From positions 56,076-120,075 of the forward strand of contig JAGBSH010000031.1 in the NCBI GenBank assembly GCA_017631885.1: a stretch of DNA of 64,000 nt, written 5' to 3'. Source of the stretch: Fibrobacteraceae bacterium (GTDB lineage: Bacteria; Fibrobacterota; Fibrobacteria; Fibrobacterales; Fibrobacteraceae). This document shows, one piece after another, positions 44,463 to 53,047 of the stretch. The position numbers and the translations under genes are program-made. The notes beneath the pieces are model-generated. The model did not search any database and was not told where the DNA came from. It was given only the letters and a program-made list of their open reading frames with translations. Within the stretch, counting starts at the first letter, position 1. Each line of letters starts with the position of its first letter.

Positions 44463-45275
44463 ATGCATATTGATTCAACTGATAGTACATTAAAAAGATA
44501 TTTGGAAGATATTAGGCAAACAGCCCCACTTTCAAGAGAAGAAGAACAAATTCTCTTCCAACGCGCCAAAGAAGGCGATAAAGTTGCAAGACACCGCCTT
44601 ATTAAGGCAAACATGCGTTTTGTTTTAAAAGTAGCAATCCAATACCGCGGTTGCCCCATCCCGTTACCAGACCTTGTTAGCGAAGGCGCTATGGGTCTTG
44701 TTCGTGCTATCGAATCATTTGAACACACTCGCGGCCTTAAATTCATTAGTTACGGCGTTTGGTGGATCAAAGCTTATATTACAAGAGCTATTAACGAACA
44801 AGGTAACTTAATTCGTTTGCCAGCAAACCAACACTTACTCGTTCGTAAAGCTCTTCATGAACAATCCCGCGGTAAAGAAATCGATGAAAAAGTCCGTGAA
44901 TTGATTCAAATCGGTCAACGTGGTGTTTCTTTTGATAGCCCGCTCAAAGCCGATTCAAAAGCAACTTATGCCGAAGTTTTAGCAGACCATTCTGTTTCTA
45001 CACCAGAAGCTGATTCTGAAATCCAAAGTGTCGAAAACCTTGCTCGCGAACTTATGGAACAATTGCCAGAACGCGAAGCAAAAGTTATCACAGGCATTTT
45101 TGGCATTAACCAAGAAGCTCCTCAAACCTTGCGCGAAGTTGGTGAATCTATGAACATTTCTCATGAACGCGTTCGCCAGTTGAGAGACCAAGCCCTCCGC
45201 CGGATTCGTAAATACAACAGCAAAGAATACTTGCAAGAGAAAAAAGACGCTTATCTTTCTTCTATTTATAAGTAA
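44463..45275 (+). CDS. RNA polymerase sigma-70 family factor, RpoD/SigA type without region 1.1
   Basis: Regions 1.2 (LKRYLEDIRQTAPLSREEE), 2 (DLVSEGAMGLVRAIESFEHT, then FISYGVWWIKAYITRAI), 3 and 4 (REVGESMNISHERVRQLRDQALRRIR) are all present in 270 residues. The region 2.4 and 4.2 sequences are close to primary sigma factors, and the absence of region 1.1 is also seen in the short primary sigma of Bacteroidetes-type bacteria. It could be the primary sigma or a close group 2 relative. The upstream region carries a sigma-54-type promoter and tandem inverted repeats, which would be unusual for a pure housekeeping factor. Confidence 0.9.
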   Translation: MHIDSTDSTLKRYLEDIRQTAPLSREEEQILFQRAKEGDKVARHRLIKANMRFVLKVAIQYRGCPIPLPDLVSEGAMGLVRAIESFEHTRGLKFISYGVWWIKAYITRAINEQGNLIRLPANQHLLVRKALHEQSRGKEIDEKVRELIQIGQRGVSFDSPLKADSKATYAEVLADHSVSTPEADSEIQSVENLARELMEQLPEREAKVITGIFGINQEAPQTLREVGESMNISHERVRQLRDQALRRIRKYNSKEYLQEKKDAYLSSIYK

Positions 45276-45293
45276 GAAAATGCTTTTAATATT

Positions 45294-45325
45294 AAAAAAG
45301 GAAACTCTAGAGTTTCCTTTTTTTT
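45294..45325 (+). terminator. Terminator after the sigma factor gene
   Basis: AAAGGAAACT / AGTTTCCTTT forms a near-perfect palindromic stem followed by TTTTTT, about 20 nt after the stop codon. Confidence 0.85.
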
Positions 45326-45363
45326 GCATAAAAAAAAGACCCAATTACTTGGGTCTTTTTTCG

Positions 45364-45438
45364 GGTGGGTGACCGGACTCGAACCGACAACAACCAGAAT
45401 CACAATCTGGTGCTCTAACCAATTGAACTACACCCACC
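45364..45438 (-). tRNA. tRNA-His (anticodon GTG)
   Basis: The minus strand gives a full cloverleaf of 75 nt. The anticodon stem CCAGA / TCTGG encloses the loop TTGTGAT, anticodon GTG. The acceptor stem has eight pairs, GGTGGGTG / CACCCACC, including the extra G-1:C73 pair that marks tRNA-His. The T-arm has GGTTCGAGTCC. The 3' CCA is not encoded (CGA follows C73). Confidence 0.96.
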
Positions 45439-45502
45439 ATAGGAATAGCGAACCAAATATATAAAATTCAATCGCTTTTTCAAGGGGATTTTGTAAAAAG
45501 GA

Positions 45503-45871
45503 TTAATCTTCTAAATCCTTTTTACTCATAATTCTAATAAAATTAGCTCGTTTAAAATCATTTCTGTGTTCTAAACAGAATCTTGGGTAAACGAACTGCT
45601 TTGGATATAACTTAATAGAGAAAACTTCTTTACAACCAGACAAACAGCAACGGAAAGGAACTTCCATCACTTCTGTGTAATTATGACGAATGATAATATT
45701 TCTGGATTCAATATTATCAACATCTTTCTTTTGCTTTTGCCTTTGTTTAATATCTCGGTGATCATCGCAGTATTTTGCAATAGGATGACCCCAGAATTCA
45801 CGCCCACAGCCTGGTTCTTGACAAACCTTCAGTTTAATGCGTTTTTTCTTTTTGTATTTAGGCAATTGCAT
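45503..45871 (-). CDS. Small protein with two related zinc-finger-like motifs (122 aa)
   Basis: Two similar Cys/His clusters are visible: CQEPGCGREF...YCDDH near the N-terminus and CCLSGCKEVF...FCLEH near the C-terminus, each C-x4-C (or C-x3-C) then C-x2-H, fit for one zinc each. They are joined by a Lys/Gln-rich helix. A GGAG site precedes the ATG. The protein is basic and could bind nucleic acid; no family or function is known to me. Confidence 0.65.
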   Translation of the reverse strand: MQLPKYKKKKRIKLKVCQEPGCGREFWGHPIAKYCDDHRDIKQRQKQKKDVDNIESRNIIIRHNYTEVMEVPFRCCLSGCKEVFSIKLYPKQFVYPRFCLEHRNDFKRANFIRIMSKKDLED

Positions 45872-45979
45872 AGATATTTCTCCAATTTGTCTTGATGCAA
45901 AATTAGCAAAAAATCAAACTTTTTTTTATTGCCACATTTTTTTTGTTCACTTTTCAGGCTGAAAAGCGTTTATATAAGT

Positions 45980-46819
45980 ATGAAAGCTATTATAATTTTC
46001 TTGTTTTGCTCCTGTTTACTTGCCTGCACATTAACCCCAGAAGAACCTTATGGAACTTCTTGGAACATTCATTTTCTAGATATCGGGCAAGGACTTTCAG
46101 TACTTTTTGAATCTAATGGGAAATTTGCCCTGTATGATACAGGTCCCGATTCCGTTCATTTTGAACGAATTTTAAAATCTTTTGGTATTGATACTTTAGA
46201 ATGGATTGTTCTAAGCCATTTACACAGAGACCATGTAGGAGGTTTTTTAGAAATAAGCCAAGATAGTGCGGATTTTTTCATAAAACACGTTTTCTGGAAT
46301 AAGGATTCTTCGCAATATTGGCTTCTTGATAGTATTCAAAAATTGCTTTCTATTAAAGAAATTCCAAATAGTTCTTTATACAAAGGCGAAAAAATTCAAT
46401 TTGAAGGGAATTCACTAAATACTCTTTGGCCAGTTCCTGAAAAACAATTGACAGAAAACGCTTCTAGTATTGTTTTACATTTAAAGAGTGGAAACGAAAG
46501 TTTGCTTCTTACTGGCGACATTGAAAAAGAAGAAGAAAAAAATCTTTTAGAATTTTACCCGACTTTAAATGCTTCTCTTTTTCAAGTACCGCATCATGGC
46601 GCAGAAACTTCCTCTTCATTAAAATTTCTTGAAACACTCCAAATACAATTTGCCGTTGTGAGTAATGCAAAAAAGAACCCTTATGGTCACCCTGCTAAAG
46701 AAACTTTAAAAAAACTAGAAGCTGCTATAGGGCAAGCGGAAAATATTTTCCGAACTGATACTCTTGGCTCTATTTGTTTTACTTGGGAATTTAATGTCGG
46801 AATATGGCGTTGCCAATAA
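45980..46819 (+). CDS. ComEC-like metallo-beta-lactamase-fold lipoprotein
   Basis: From the ATG at 45980 the protein opens with a lipoprotein signal (KAIIIFLFCSCLLAC), then the hydrolase domain seen at the C-terminus of ComEC/Rec2: FLDIGQGLSVLF, DTGP, SHLHRDHVGG (metal-binding HxHxDH), LLTGDIEKEEE and VPHHGAETSSS. It probably hydrolyses a phosphodiester, perhaps nucleic acid, outside the inner membrane. It has no ComEC membrane channel. A longer start at 45929 lacks support because it would bury the lipobox. Its stop is 1 nt from the convergent thioesterase gene. Confidence 0.8.
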   Translation: MKAIIIFLFCSCLLACTLTPEEPYGTSWNIHFLDIGQGLSVLFESNGKFALYDTGPDSVHFERILKSFGIDTLEWIVLSHLHRDHVGGFLEISQDSADFFIKHVFWNKDSSQYWLLDSIQKLLSIKEIPNSSLYKGEKIQFEGNSLNTLWPVPEKQLTENASSIVLHLKSGNESLLLTGDIEKEEEKNLLEFYPTLNASLFQVPHHGAETSSSLKFLETLQIQFAVVSNAKKNPYGHPAKETLKKLEAAIGQAENIFRTDTLGSICFTWEFNVGIWRCQ

Positions 46820-46820
46820 A

Positions 46821-47570
46821 TTATTGAGAAAAACCTATACGAGCCTGAAAACGTACAATATCTGGATTAGTTGCAGAAACCCCACAAATCAAAGCGTGGT
46901 TTCTTGAATTATCGAAACGAATTAATTTGGTTTCTTCGCCAAAAGGTATTTGCGATAAATAATTCATTTGTATAGAACGAAGTTGCCTTGATTTCAATTC
47001 TTCTAAATCAAAAACATCCATACACCATTCTACATAACGGCAGTGATTTACATGCATATTTAAATCTAAATCACTATAACGAGCAACCCGAGTATAAATT
47101 TCTCTACCAGAAGATTCTGGTAAAAGCAAATCTAATTTTTCAGTAAGTGCTTCGCGATTCGGAGAAACAAAAATAGGGAACGGACACTCTGAAAAATCAA
47201 CAGCTTTGCCTGTTTTTAAAGAAATCAAAAGCCAAGAAGTTGTAGCCTGTGCAAGAGCATTCCCTTGAGAATCTTTAAAAGAGAAATCTTTCAACGCGAC
47301 CTTGCCTTCTATAGACTTTGTCCAAGTTTCAACACTTAAACGTTCACCTTCTAAAGGCTGGTGAGTTAAACGCAATTTTTGCCGAGAAAGCACAAGCGTA
47401 TACCCAGACCGAATAAGTTGTCTTAGTCCATATCCATTTTCTTCAGCATCAGCAACAGCACTTTCTTCCATAAAACGGAACAAACTCGAAAGCTTTACTC
47501 GACTGTTGTAATCGCAATCTGAAAATCGAACTGTAAAATAGCGCTTGCAGAATTCTTCGTTATTTTCCAT
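46821..47570 (-). CDS. Acyl-ACP thioesterase (FatA/FatB type)
   Basis: The 249-residue protein has the double hot-dog layout of acyl-ACP thioesterases: FTVRFSDCDYNSRVKLSSLF in the first half, RQKLRLTHQPLEGERLSVET and DLNMHVNHCRYVEWCMD in the second, the latter matching the N-x-H-V-N-x-x-x-Y-x-x-W catalytic motif. It would release free fatty acids from acyl carrier protein. There is no Shine-Dalgarno site; TATCTT lies 13 nt upstream of the ATG. Confidence 0.88.
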   Translation of the reverse strand: MENNEEFCKRYFTVRFSDCDYNSRVKLSSLFRFMEESAVADAEENGYGLRQLIRSGYTLVLSRQKLRLTHQPLEGERLSVETWTKSIEGKVALKDFSFKDSQGNALAQATTSWLLISLKTGKAVDFSECPFPIFVSPNREALTEKLDLLLPESSGREIYTRVARYSDLDLNMHVNHCRYVEWCMDVFDLEELKSRQLRSIQMNYLSQIPFGEETKLIRFDNSRNHALICGVSATNPDIVRFQARIGFSQ

Positions 47571-47686
47571 AACAAGAAAGATACATATAAATTCACTAGA
47601 TAAATCATTTTCTTTTTCCTACATTTCATTTTGTTCCTTTAAAAAGGCTTTTTTAAAGGAATTTTGCTTTTTTTCAAAGAGGTTAT

Positions 47687-48340
47687 ATGCAAAGCGAAAA
47701 CAAATCCCTTTTTAATAAAGCTGTAAAAAAAATGCCAGTCATAGGCATTTTACGCGATATTCCTCTTGGACAAGAAAAAGAATGCGTTAAAACTTCTGTT
47801 GCTCAAGGTCTTACTTTGATAGAAGTCACTATGAATACAAAAAACGCAATAGAAATCTTAAAAGCTCTTAAAGAAGCCGCAAAAGAAACCGAACTCGTTG
47901 TTGGTGCAGGCACTGTCAGAACTCTTGAAGAATTAAACTTAGCTCTTGATGCTGGAGCCGGTTTTATTGTTTCTCCAACAACCATTCCAGAAATTATCGA
48001 GAAAGGGAATTCTCTTGGAATACCTATGATTCCAGGTGCTTTAACCCCAACAGAAATCGAAATTGCTTATAGAGCAGGCGCTACTTGCGTTAAAGTTTTC
48101 CCTGTTGATGCTCTAGGCGGTCCTAGTTATATTAAAAGTTTAAGAGGCCCATTTAGAGATATTCCGTTACTTGCTTGTGGTGGTGTTCATACCGAAAACG
48201 CAAAAACATATCTTGATGCTTCAGCAAACCTGCTAGCCTTTGGCGGTAGTATTTTTAAACCATCTCTTATGAATGCAGGTGAATGGGACGAAATTGGAAA
48301 AAATCTAAAAGAGTTTTTAATCGCGACTGGCTGCGCCTAA
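47687..48340 (+). CDS. eda: 2-dehydro-3-deoxyphosphogluconate (KDPG/KHG) aldolase
   Basis: The class I aldolase shows the expected order: VIGILRDIPL, LIEVTMNTKNA (with the catalytic-type Glu), VVGAGTVRT, IVSPTT, PGALTPTEI and CVKVFPVDALGG, where the Lys forms the Schiff base. It splits KDPG into pyruvate and glyceraldehyde-3-phosphate in uronic acid or Entner-Doudoroff catabolism, which suits a bacterium with uronan lyases. GAGG precedes the ATG. Its last 24 nt overlap the convergent GGDEF gene. Confidence 0.92.
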   Translation: MQSENKSLFNKAVKKMPVIGILRDIPLGQEKECVKTSVAQGLTLIEVTMNTKNAIEILKALKEAAKETELVVGAGTVRTLEELNLALDAGAGFIVSPTTIPEIIEKGNSLGIPMIPGALTPTEIEIAYRAGATCVKVFPVDALGGPSYIKSLRGPFRDIPLLACGGVHTENAKTYLDASANLLAFGGSIFKPSLMNAGEWDEIGKNLKEFLIATGCA

Positions 48341-49198
48341 ACGTTTCATTCGTTCTTTACAATGATACATACGTTCATCTGCCGAAAGTAACATAGAATC
48401 CGCAGATGAATATTTTTCTGAAGAGTGAACCGTTCCAAAAGCAAATGGGTATTCTCCACATTCAGGACACATAGCTTTTGCCGCACATTCCATTCTATGG
48501 GCACAGACCACGGCACCTTCTTTTTCAGTATCTGGCAAAAGAACCATAAATTCATCTCCTCCCATACGGAATAACATATCAGAAGAACGAAGAACCGATT
48601 TAAGAGCCTCAACAAATCGACACAATAAAGCATCGCCTATCAAATGCCCCTGACCATCGTTGATTCTTTTTAAACCATTCATATCTAAATAAACCATCGC
48701 AAATGACGTCCCATAGCGAGATTCACGAGCAAGCCATTCTCGTAAAGTTAATACTGCATGGCGACGGTTATAACACTTCGTTAATGCATCAGTTAAAGAA
48801 ATTATGCGTATTTCTTTCATTGCTTGTACTAATTGAACATGAACATTAACTCTTTGTAATAAAATTTCTATGGGAGTCATTTTGCCAACATAATCTGAAG
48901 CTCCCGCTTCAAAAGCCGCTTCTACATTTGCAAAATCTTCTCGACAAGTCAAAAAAATCACAGGTAATTCTTCTAATGAATAGGATTCTCTTATTTTTTT
49001 GCAAACTTCAAACCCGTCCATATCAGGCATATTGACATCAAGCAAAACTAAATCAAAAGTTTTTTCTTCTAAAAATTCAAGAACTTGTTTTCCGGAAGGA
49101 ACCATTTCAACAGCATAACCTGCTCGTTCTAAGAACTCCCCATTTAAACGCAAAACAGAGGGATTATCATCTATAAGTAAAATTTTGCCTTTTTCCAT
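48317..49198 (-). CDS. Response regulator with GGDEF diguanylate cyclase output
   Basis: An N-terminal receiver domain has the acidic pair D10/D11, the phosphorylation site D54 (LLDVNMPDMDG), a Thr in FLTCRED and the Lys in VGKMTP. The C-terminal domain has the intact active site GGDEF and, five residues before it, an RxxD inhibitory site (RSSD). It should make cyclic di-GMP when phosphorylated. No partner kinase is beside it. An AGAGG site precedes the ATG. Confidence 0.93.
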   Translation of the reverse strand: MEKGKILLIDDNPSVLRLNGEFLERAGYAVEMVPSGKQVLEFLEEKTFDLVLLDVNMPDMDGFEVCKKIRESYSLEELPVIFLTCREDFANVEAAFEAGASDYVGKMTPIEILLQRVNVHVQLVQAMKEIRIISLTDALTKCYNRRHAVLTLREWLARESRYGTSFAMVYLDMNGLKRINDGQGHLIGDALLCRFVEALKSVLRSSDMLFRMGGDEFMVLLPDTEKEGAVVCAHRMECAAKAMCPECGEYPFAFGTVHSSEKYSSADSMLLSADERMYHCKERMKRLGAASRD

Positions 49199-49312
49199 TT
49201 TCTATTACCTCTGAAAAAAAGTTATTCCCTTTAAGGATTAAATAAATCCATCATTCTTTAATTTATGTTATTTTACTTTAATTTCCTATATCCAAAAATA
49301 ATTTATTGTTAT

Positions 49313-50140
49313 TTACGGGTGCCAATATTTCATTTCGGGCACTTTGGATAACAAACCTATTTCGGTGCATTTTTCAAAAAAAAGTAAAAGTGATTTTTTA
49401 CGTTCGTCTGTAAATGTATAATCTAAAACATTAAAATATTTCTGCAAATCATCTGAGGCAAGTTCTACTGGGTAATGAGATTTCCAAAGGTTTAATGCTT
49501 TCTCTGCATCATTTCTAAACTCATTCACAGACAAATTAACTTCTGATAAGAAATCACAAAGTTCATTATGCAAATCTTTTTCCAAAGCACTTTGATGAAT
49601 ACTCCAAGCACCAAAAACAAACGGCATACCTTGCCAGTCTTGCCAAAGTGTAGCCAAATCATAAACATAAGGAAACGTATCTTTTTTATTCTGGAGTAAA
49701 GCTTCATCACCTATAAGTAAACGCGCGACATCTTCTTTTTCATCAAATGGTCGTTTATCTACATAGTGCGGTTCAATTTTAAACCGAAGTGCAAATAAGA
49801 CTTTCAGTAAAGAAATTGAGGTTGCACTTTTAGGAGTTAAATGCACATTTTTTTTATCAAGTTCTTCGATAGGGAAAGAAGAATACAAGCGAACGGATTG
49901 AACTTCTAAACGCGAAGAGGTACAAAGCTCTGAATAAAGCACAAACTTTTCTGGATGCAACGCATAATTAAAAGAAGATGCTGGCGCTAAGTGTATTTTT
50001 CCTTCTACAAGAAGCCGATTTAAGACACTTGGCACATCATCATGAAAAAAATATCTCGATTCTAAGCTTTTAAACGCAAAAAATCGATGAAAATAGGGAG
50101 CACAGACTAAAAAGGGAACTCTTCCAATACACAACTGCAT
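49313..50140 (-). CDS. mqnA: MqnA, chorismate dehydratase of the futalosine menaquinone pathway
   Basis: The 275-residue protein has the periplasmic-binding-protein-like fold of MqnA: GKIHLAPASSFNYALHPEKF near the start, SATSISLLKVL, DEALL and YDLATLWQDWQGMPFVFGAW. It removes water from chorismate to give 3-[(1-carboxyvinyl)oxy]benzoate. It implies menaquinone made by the futalosine route, useful for fumarate respiration. It stands alone on the minus strand. Confidence 0.88.
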   Translation of the reverse strand: MQLCIGRVPFLVCAPYFHRFFAFKSLESRYFFHDDVPSVLNRLLVEGKIHLAPASSFNYALHPEKFVLYSELCTSSRLEVQSVRLYSSFPIEELDKKNVHLTPKSATSISLLKVLFALRFKIEPHYVDKRPFDEKEDVARLLIGDEALLQNKKDTFPYVYDLATLWQDWQGMPFVFGAWSIHQSALEKDLHNELCDFLSEVNLSVNEFRNDAEKALNLWKSHYPVELASDDLQKYFNVLDYTFTDERKKSLLLFFEKCTEIGLLSKVPEMKYWHP

Positions 50141-50209
50141 AGAAAAAAGTTAGTTTTTCCCCAGCGACAGAAAAATAGTTGGACATAAACATTCAATGAA
50201 ATACTGAAA

Positions 50210-50518
50210 ATGCCAAAATTCTATATCAAGAAAACTTCCCTTGGGGAAGGACAAAATAGTTTAGTTTTTAAGGGAAAGGTTGTTGAAGGACCTATCAATC
50301 GTGGCATGGTTTTAGAAATTCCTATTGCCGGTGCTTCAGATGTAGTTCCTGTCAAGATCTTTGATATCGTTCACTTTGAAAAGCAAAAAGACGAATTGAA
50401 AAAAGTTGGTCTTGTTGCTGATTTCTACGATACACCAGATGACTTAGAAGTAATTCTTGGGTTAAACATTGCCGATGAAGAAGTCAATGTCAGAATCGAA
50501 GAAAAAGAAGAATGGTAA
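50210..50518 (+). CDS. Small beta-barrel-like protein of unknown function upstream of the GH5 gene
   Basis: The 102-residue protein is beta-strand-rich and begins with SLGEGQNSLVFKGKVVEGPI followed by a GMVLEIPIAGASDVVPVKI segment, a pattern that recalls the domain 2 beta-barrel of translation factors such as EF-Tu. It lacks any catalytic motif I know. It is 3 nt before the GH5 gene and is surely co-transcribed with it. Its function is unknown. Confidence 0.6.
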   Translation: MPKFYIKKTSLGEGQNSLVFKGKVVEGPINRGMVLEIPIAGASDVVPVKIFDIVHFEKQKDELKKVGLVADFYDTPDDLEVILGLNIADEEVNVRIEEKEEW

Positions 50519-50521
50519 AAT

Positions 50522-51598
50522 ATGCTTTTGAAAGAACGTCTGAAAGGTGTCAACCTCGGGGGCTGGTTCAGTCAAGTTGATTGCATTGAAGAAAAAGATC
50601 CGCAAGGATTCCCTGGTTTTTTTACACACGCAAAAACTTTTCTTTCTTTTGAAGATTTCAGACTTCTAAAAAAAGTTGGCTTTAACCATGTTCGCTTACC
50701 TATAGATTACCAAAACTTTTTTAAAGGGAAAGAACTTATCCCTGAAGAAAAAGCTTTTGAACTTTTAGATAAAGCTCTTCAAGAAATTCAAGCATCAGGA
50801 CTTGCTGTCATTTTGGATTTGCATAAATGCCCTGGCCATGATTTTCATTTAGGTTGTACGCAAGAACAACCTTTCTTTTCTGACCCAGAATGCAGAAAAG
50901 ACGCTTGCAAAGTTTGGGCTATATTGGCAGAACGATATGCAGACCAGCACGAAGTAATGCTTGAACTTTTAAATGAACCAGCCGGCCAAGATTCTAAAGT
51001 TTGGGATGTCATTAAAGACGAACTTTATAAAAATGTTCGTGCCCATGCTCCTAAGAATCCTATCGTTATCGGTTCAAATCGTTGGAACAGCGCCGAAGAG
51101 TTTAAGTATTTAACGCCTGTCGATGACGACAATGTTATTTACAGTTTTCATACTTACACTCCAGTTTGTTTCACACACCAATTTGCAGCCTGGATTCAAG
51201 ACCCATTCTTCCATCAAAAACGTATGTGGCCAGGAGAATACTCAGCCCCAGATGGAGAAGCCAAAACCAAACTGAATATGGACTTTGGAAAATGGGACAA
51301 AGATCGTTTACGCAAAAGTATTGAAAACGCTTTAGAATTCCGTCAAAAATATGATTTACCTGTAGCTTGTAATGAATTTGGTGTTTACGCTCAAGTAAAC
51401 CGCGAATCTCAAATCAACTGGCTTAATGATTTTATGGAAATTCTTCGTGAGACCGATGTCGGCTATAGTTATTGGAACTATAAAAACCTTGACTTTGGTT
51501 TAGTTTCTAAAGGAGAAAGTCTTCATAAAGACTTGCCTCAGTACAATAATCCTGAACGCTTAGACAAAGAACTTCTTGATATTTTAGCAAAAGGATAA
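50522..51598 (+). CDS. GH5-family glucanase, no signal peptide
   Basis: The start KGVNLGGWF and the strand VRLPIDYQNF are typical of GH5 TIM-barrel glucanases. The acid/base Glu is E152 in LELLNEPAG and the nucleophile is E285 in CNEFGVYA. The absence of a signal peptide suggests that it works on imported oligosaccharides in the cytoplasm, or is exported by another route. Substrates could be cello-oligomers or beta-1,3-linked glucans. It follows the 102-aa gene in a two-gene unit. Confidence 0.88.
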   Translation: MLLKERLKGVNLGGWFSQVDCIEEKDPQGFPGFFTHAKTFLSFEDFRLLKKVGFNHVRLPIDYQNFFKGKELIPEEKAFELLDKALQEIQASGLAVILDLHKCPGHDFHLGCTQEQPFFSDPECRKDACKVWAILAERYADQHEVMLELLNEPAGQDSKVWDVIKDELYKNVRAHAPKNPIVIGSNRWNSAEEFKYLTPVDDDNVIYSFHTYTPVCFTHQFAAWIQDPFFHQKRMWPGEYSAPDGEAKTKLNMDFGKWDKDRLRKSIENALEFRQKYDLPVACNEFGVYAQVNRESQINWLNDFMEILRETDVGYSYWNYKNLDFGLVSKGESLHKDLPQYNNPERLDKELLDILAKG

Positions 51599-51620
51599 TT
51601 TTAAAACGTTTCTTTTTTTT

Positions 51621-51648
51621 ATCCCACTTCAATCAAGTGGGATTTTTT
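51621..51648. terminator. Bidirectional terminator overlapping the 3' end of the sodium symporter gene
   Basis: The 9-bp stem ATCCCACTT / AAGTGGGAT has TTTTTT on the plus side and an A/T-run on the other. It lies 23 nt after the GH5 stop and its right arm encodes the last residues of the convergent symporter (stop at 51633-51635). Confidence 0.85.
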
Positions 51649-52955
51649 ATACGCCGCAAGCTACACAAAGAAAATAAAAGTGATAAAGCAATTCCTATAA
51701 GAGGGAAAACGTTCATTTCTTTTGCGATAAAGGTCCCTGCTAAACCCAAAATACCACCAACAAAAATTCCAGTCACCCAAATTTTTTCAACCACTTGAAA
51801 TTTTCCGTGAGCTAAAATCGCAACTGCTAAAGGAAAAACCACACCCGGAGTATAAACAGAATAAGCAGAAAGTAAAAGAGTTATAATATCTTTTCCATAT
51901 AACGCAAGTAATGTGGCTAAAACGCCTATTAAAACAACAATCAATCTAACGGTAATTATTTTTTTTGTTCCTAACAAATCTTGAGCAAAAATAGATGATA
52001 CATTAATTAAACTTGTATCTGCCGAAGAGAACAAAGCAGAAACCATCCCAACGCAAAGGCAAATAGCTAAAGGCAAAGGCAAAAAATCTGCTGCTAAACG
52101 CAGTAATGGATTTTTATCACCTTCAAAAAAAATTCCACACCACACACCTATCCAAGTAATAAAAAAAGCAAAAACAATAAGAAAAATTCCAGACAAAACA
52201 TTGGCTCGTTTTGCGACTTTAGGTGAATCAGATAAAAGATTTCTTGATACAATATCTGGGCCTAACAAAAACGCACCCAAAACGGTCACTCCCAAAACAC
52301 TCCATTCTAATACAGAATAAGTTCCAAACATTTCTATCGCTGGCATCTGTACTTGAGTTTTACCTAATGGTAAATCAGCCAAAAATAAAAAAACAAATGT
52401 TCCTATAATCCCTATCGCAAAGAGAGAAAATTGTAAAACATCTGTTTTAACAACCGAAAGTTGCCCCCCTAAAAGCGTATAAAGAATTACCAACAAAGCT
52501 GAAATAATTACCATAACCTCCGAAGCATCATCTACAAGAAGATTTAAAAAATAACCTAAGCCTACAAATTGCGCGGCAATAACACCCACCCAAGAAACGG
52601 CTATTACCAAAGCCACTAACTTTGCCCCAACAGGCCCAACTGTAAAACGCACTAATTCTGGTAAAGTATTGACCGAAAAACTTCTGATTTTTTTTGAAAG
52701 AAATAACGCTTGTAAAAAAAGGCCTAAAGAACCAAATCCCAACCACCAAAAAGCCCCAAAGCCTTCTGTTTCAGCTCGTTCGCAGACCCCTAATGTTGCT
52801 GATGCCCCTAAAACAGTTGCTAGTAAAGAAAATGTCACAAAACTCAAACGTTGTTTTTTCCCTGCAACAATAAAATCATCAAAATTCTTCACTTTGAAGA
52901 AATCTTTTAACGCAATGAAAAAGAGAACAGCAAAATAAAGAAACAGAATTTTCAT
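51633..52955 (-). CDS. Sodium:solute symporter (SSS family), 440 aa
   Basis: The protein has about 12-13 helices and the SSS layout: an early DFIVAGKKQRLSF loop, ATVLGASATLGVCERA in the first core helix, WVGVIAAQFVGLGYFL, LLGGQLSVVKTDVLQF and the late SSADTSLINVSSIFAQDL motif of the sodium site. Family members import sugars, amino acids, pantothenate or carboxylates; the cargo cannot be told here. TATCTT lies 13 nt before the ATG and there is no Shine-Dalgarno sequence. Confidence 0.88.
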   Translation of the reverse strand: MKILFLYFAVLFFIALKDFFKVKNFDDFIVAGKKQRLSFVTFSLLATVLGASATLGVCERAETEGFGAFWWLGFGSLGLFLQALFLSKKIRSFSVNTLPELVRFTVGPVGAKLVALVIAVSWVGVIAAQFVGLGYFLNLLVDDASEVMVIISALLVILYTLLGGQLSVVKTDVLQFSLFAIGIIGTFVFLFLADLPLGKTQVQMPAIEMFGTYSVLEWSVLGVTVLGAFLLGPDIVSRNLLSDSPKVAKRANVLSGIFLIVFAFFITWIGVWCGIFFEGDKNPLLRLAADFLPLPLAICLCVGMVSALFSSADTSLINVSSIFAQDLLGTKKIITVRLIVVLIGVLATLLALYGKDIITLLLSAYSVYTPGVVFPLAVAILAHGKFQVVEKIWVTGIFVGGILGLAGTFIAKEMNVFPLIGIALSLLFSLCSLRRIKNPT

Positions 52956-53047
52956 AAAAAAAAAGATAGCAAATGCTATTTAAACTTTAACCTATGAAAA
53001 TATCTTGCAAAGACTTTTATTATTTTTCCCTAAAAGAGGATATTGGT

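Noticed and set aside
44447..44746. Minus-strand ORF over the sigma factor start
   Set aside because: It overlaps the sigma-54-type promoter leader and conserved region 1.2-2 codons of a clear gene.
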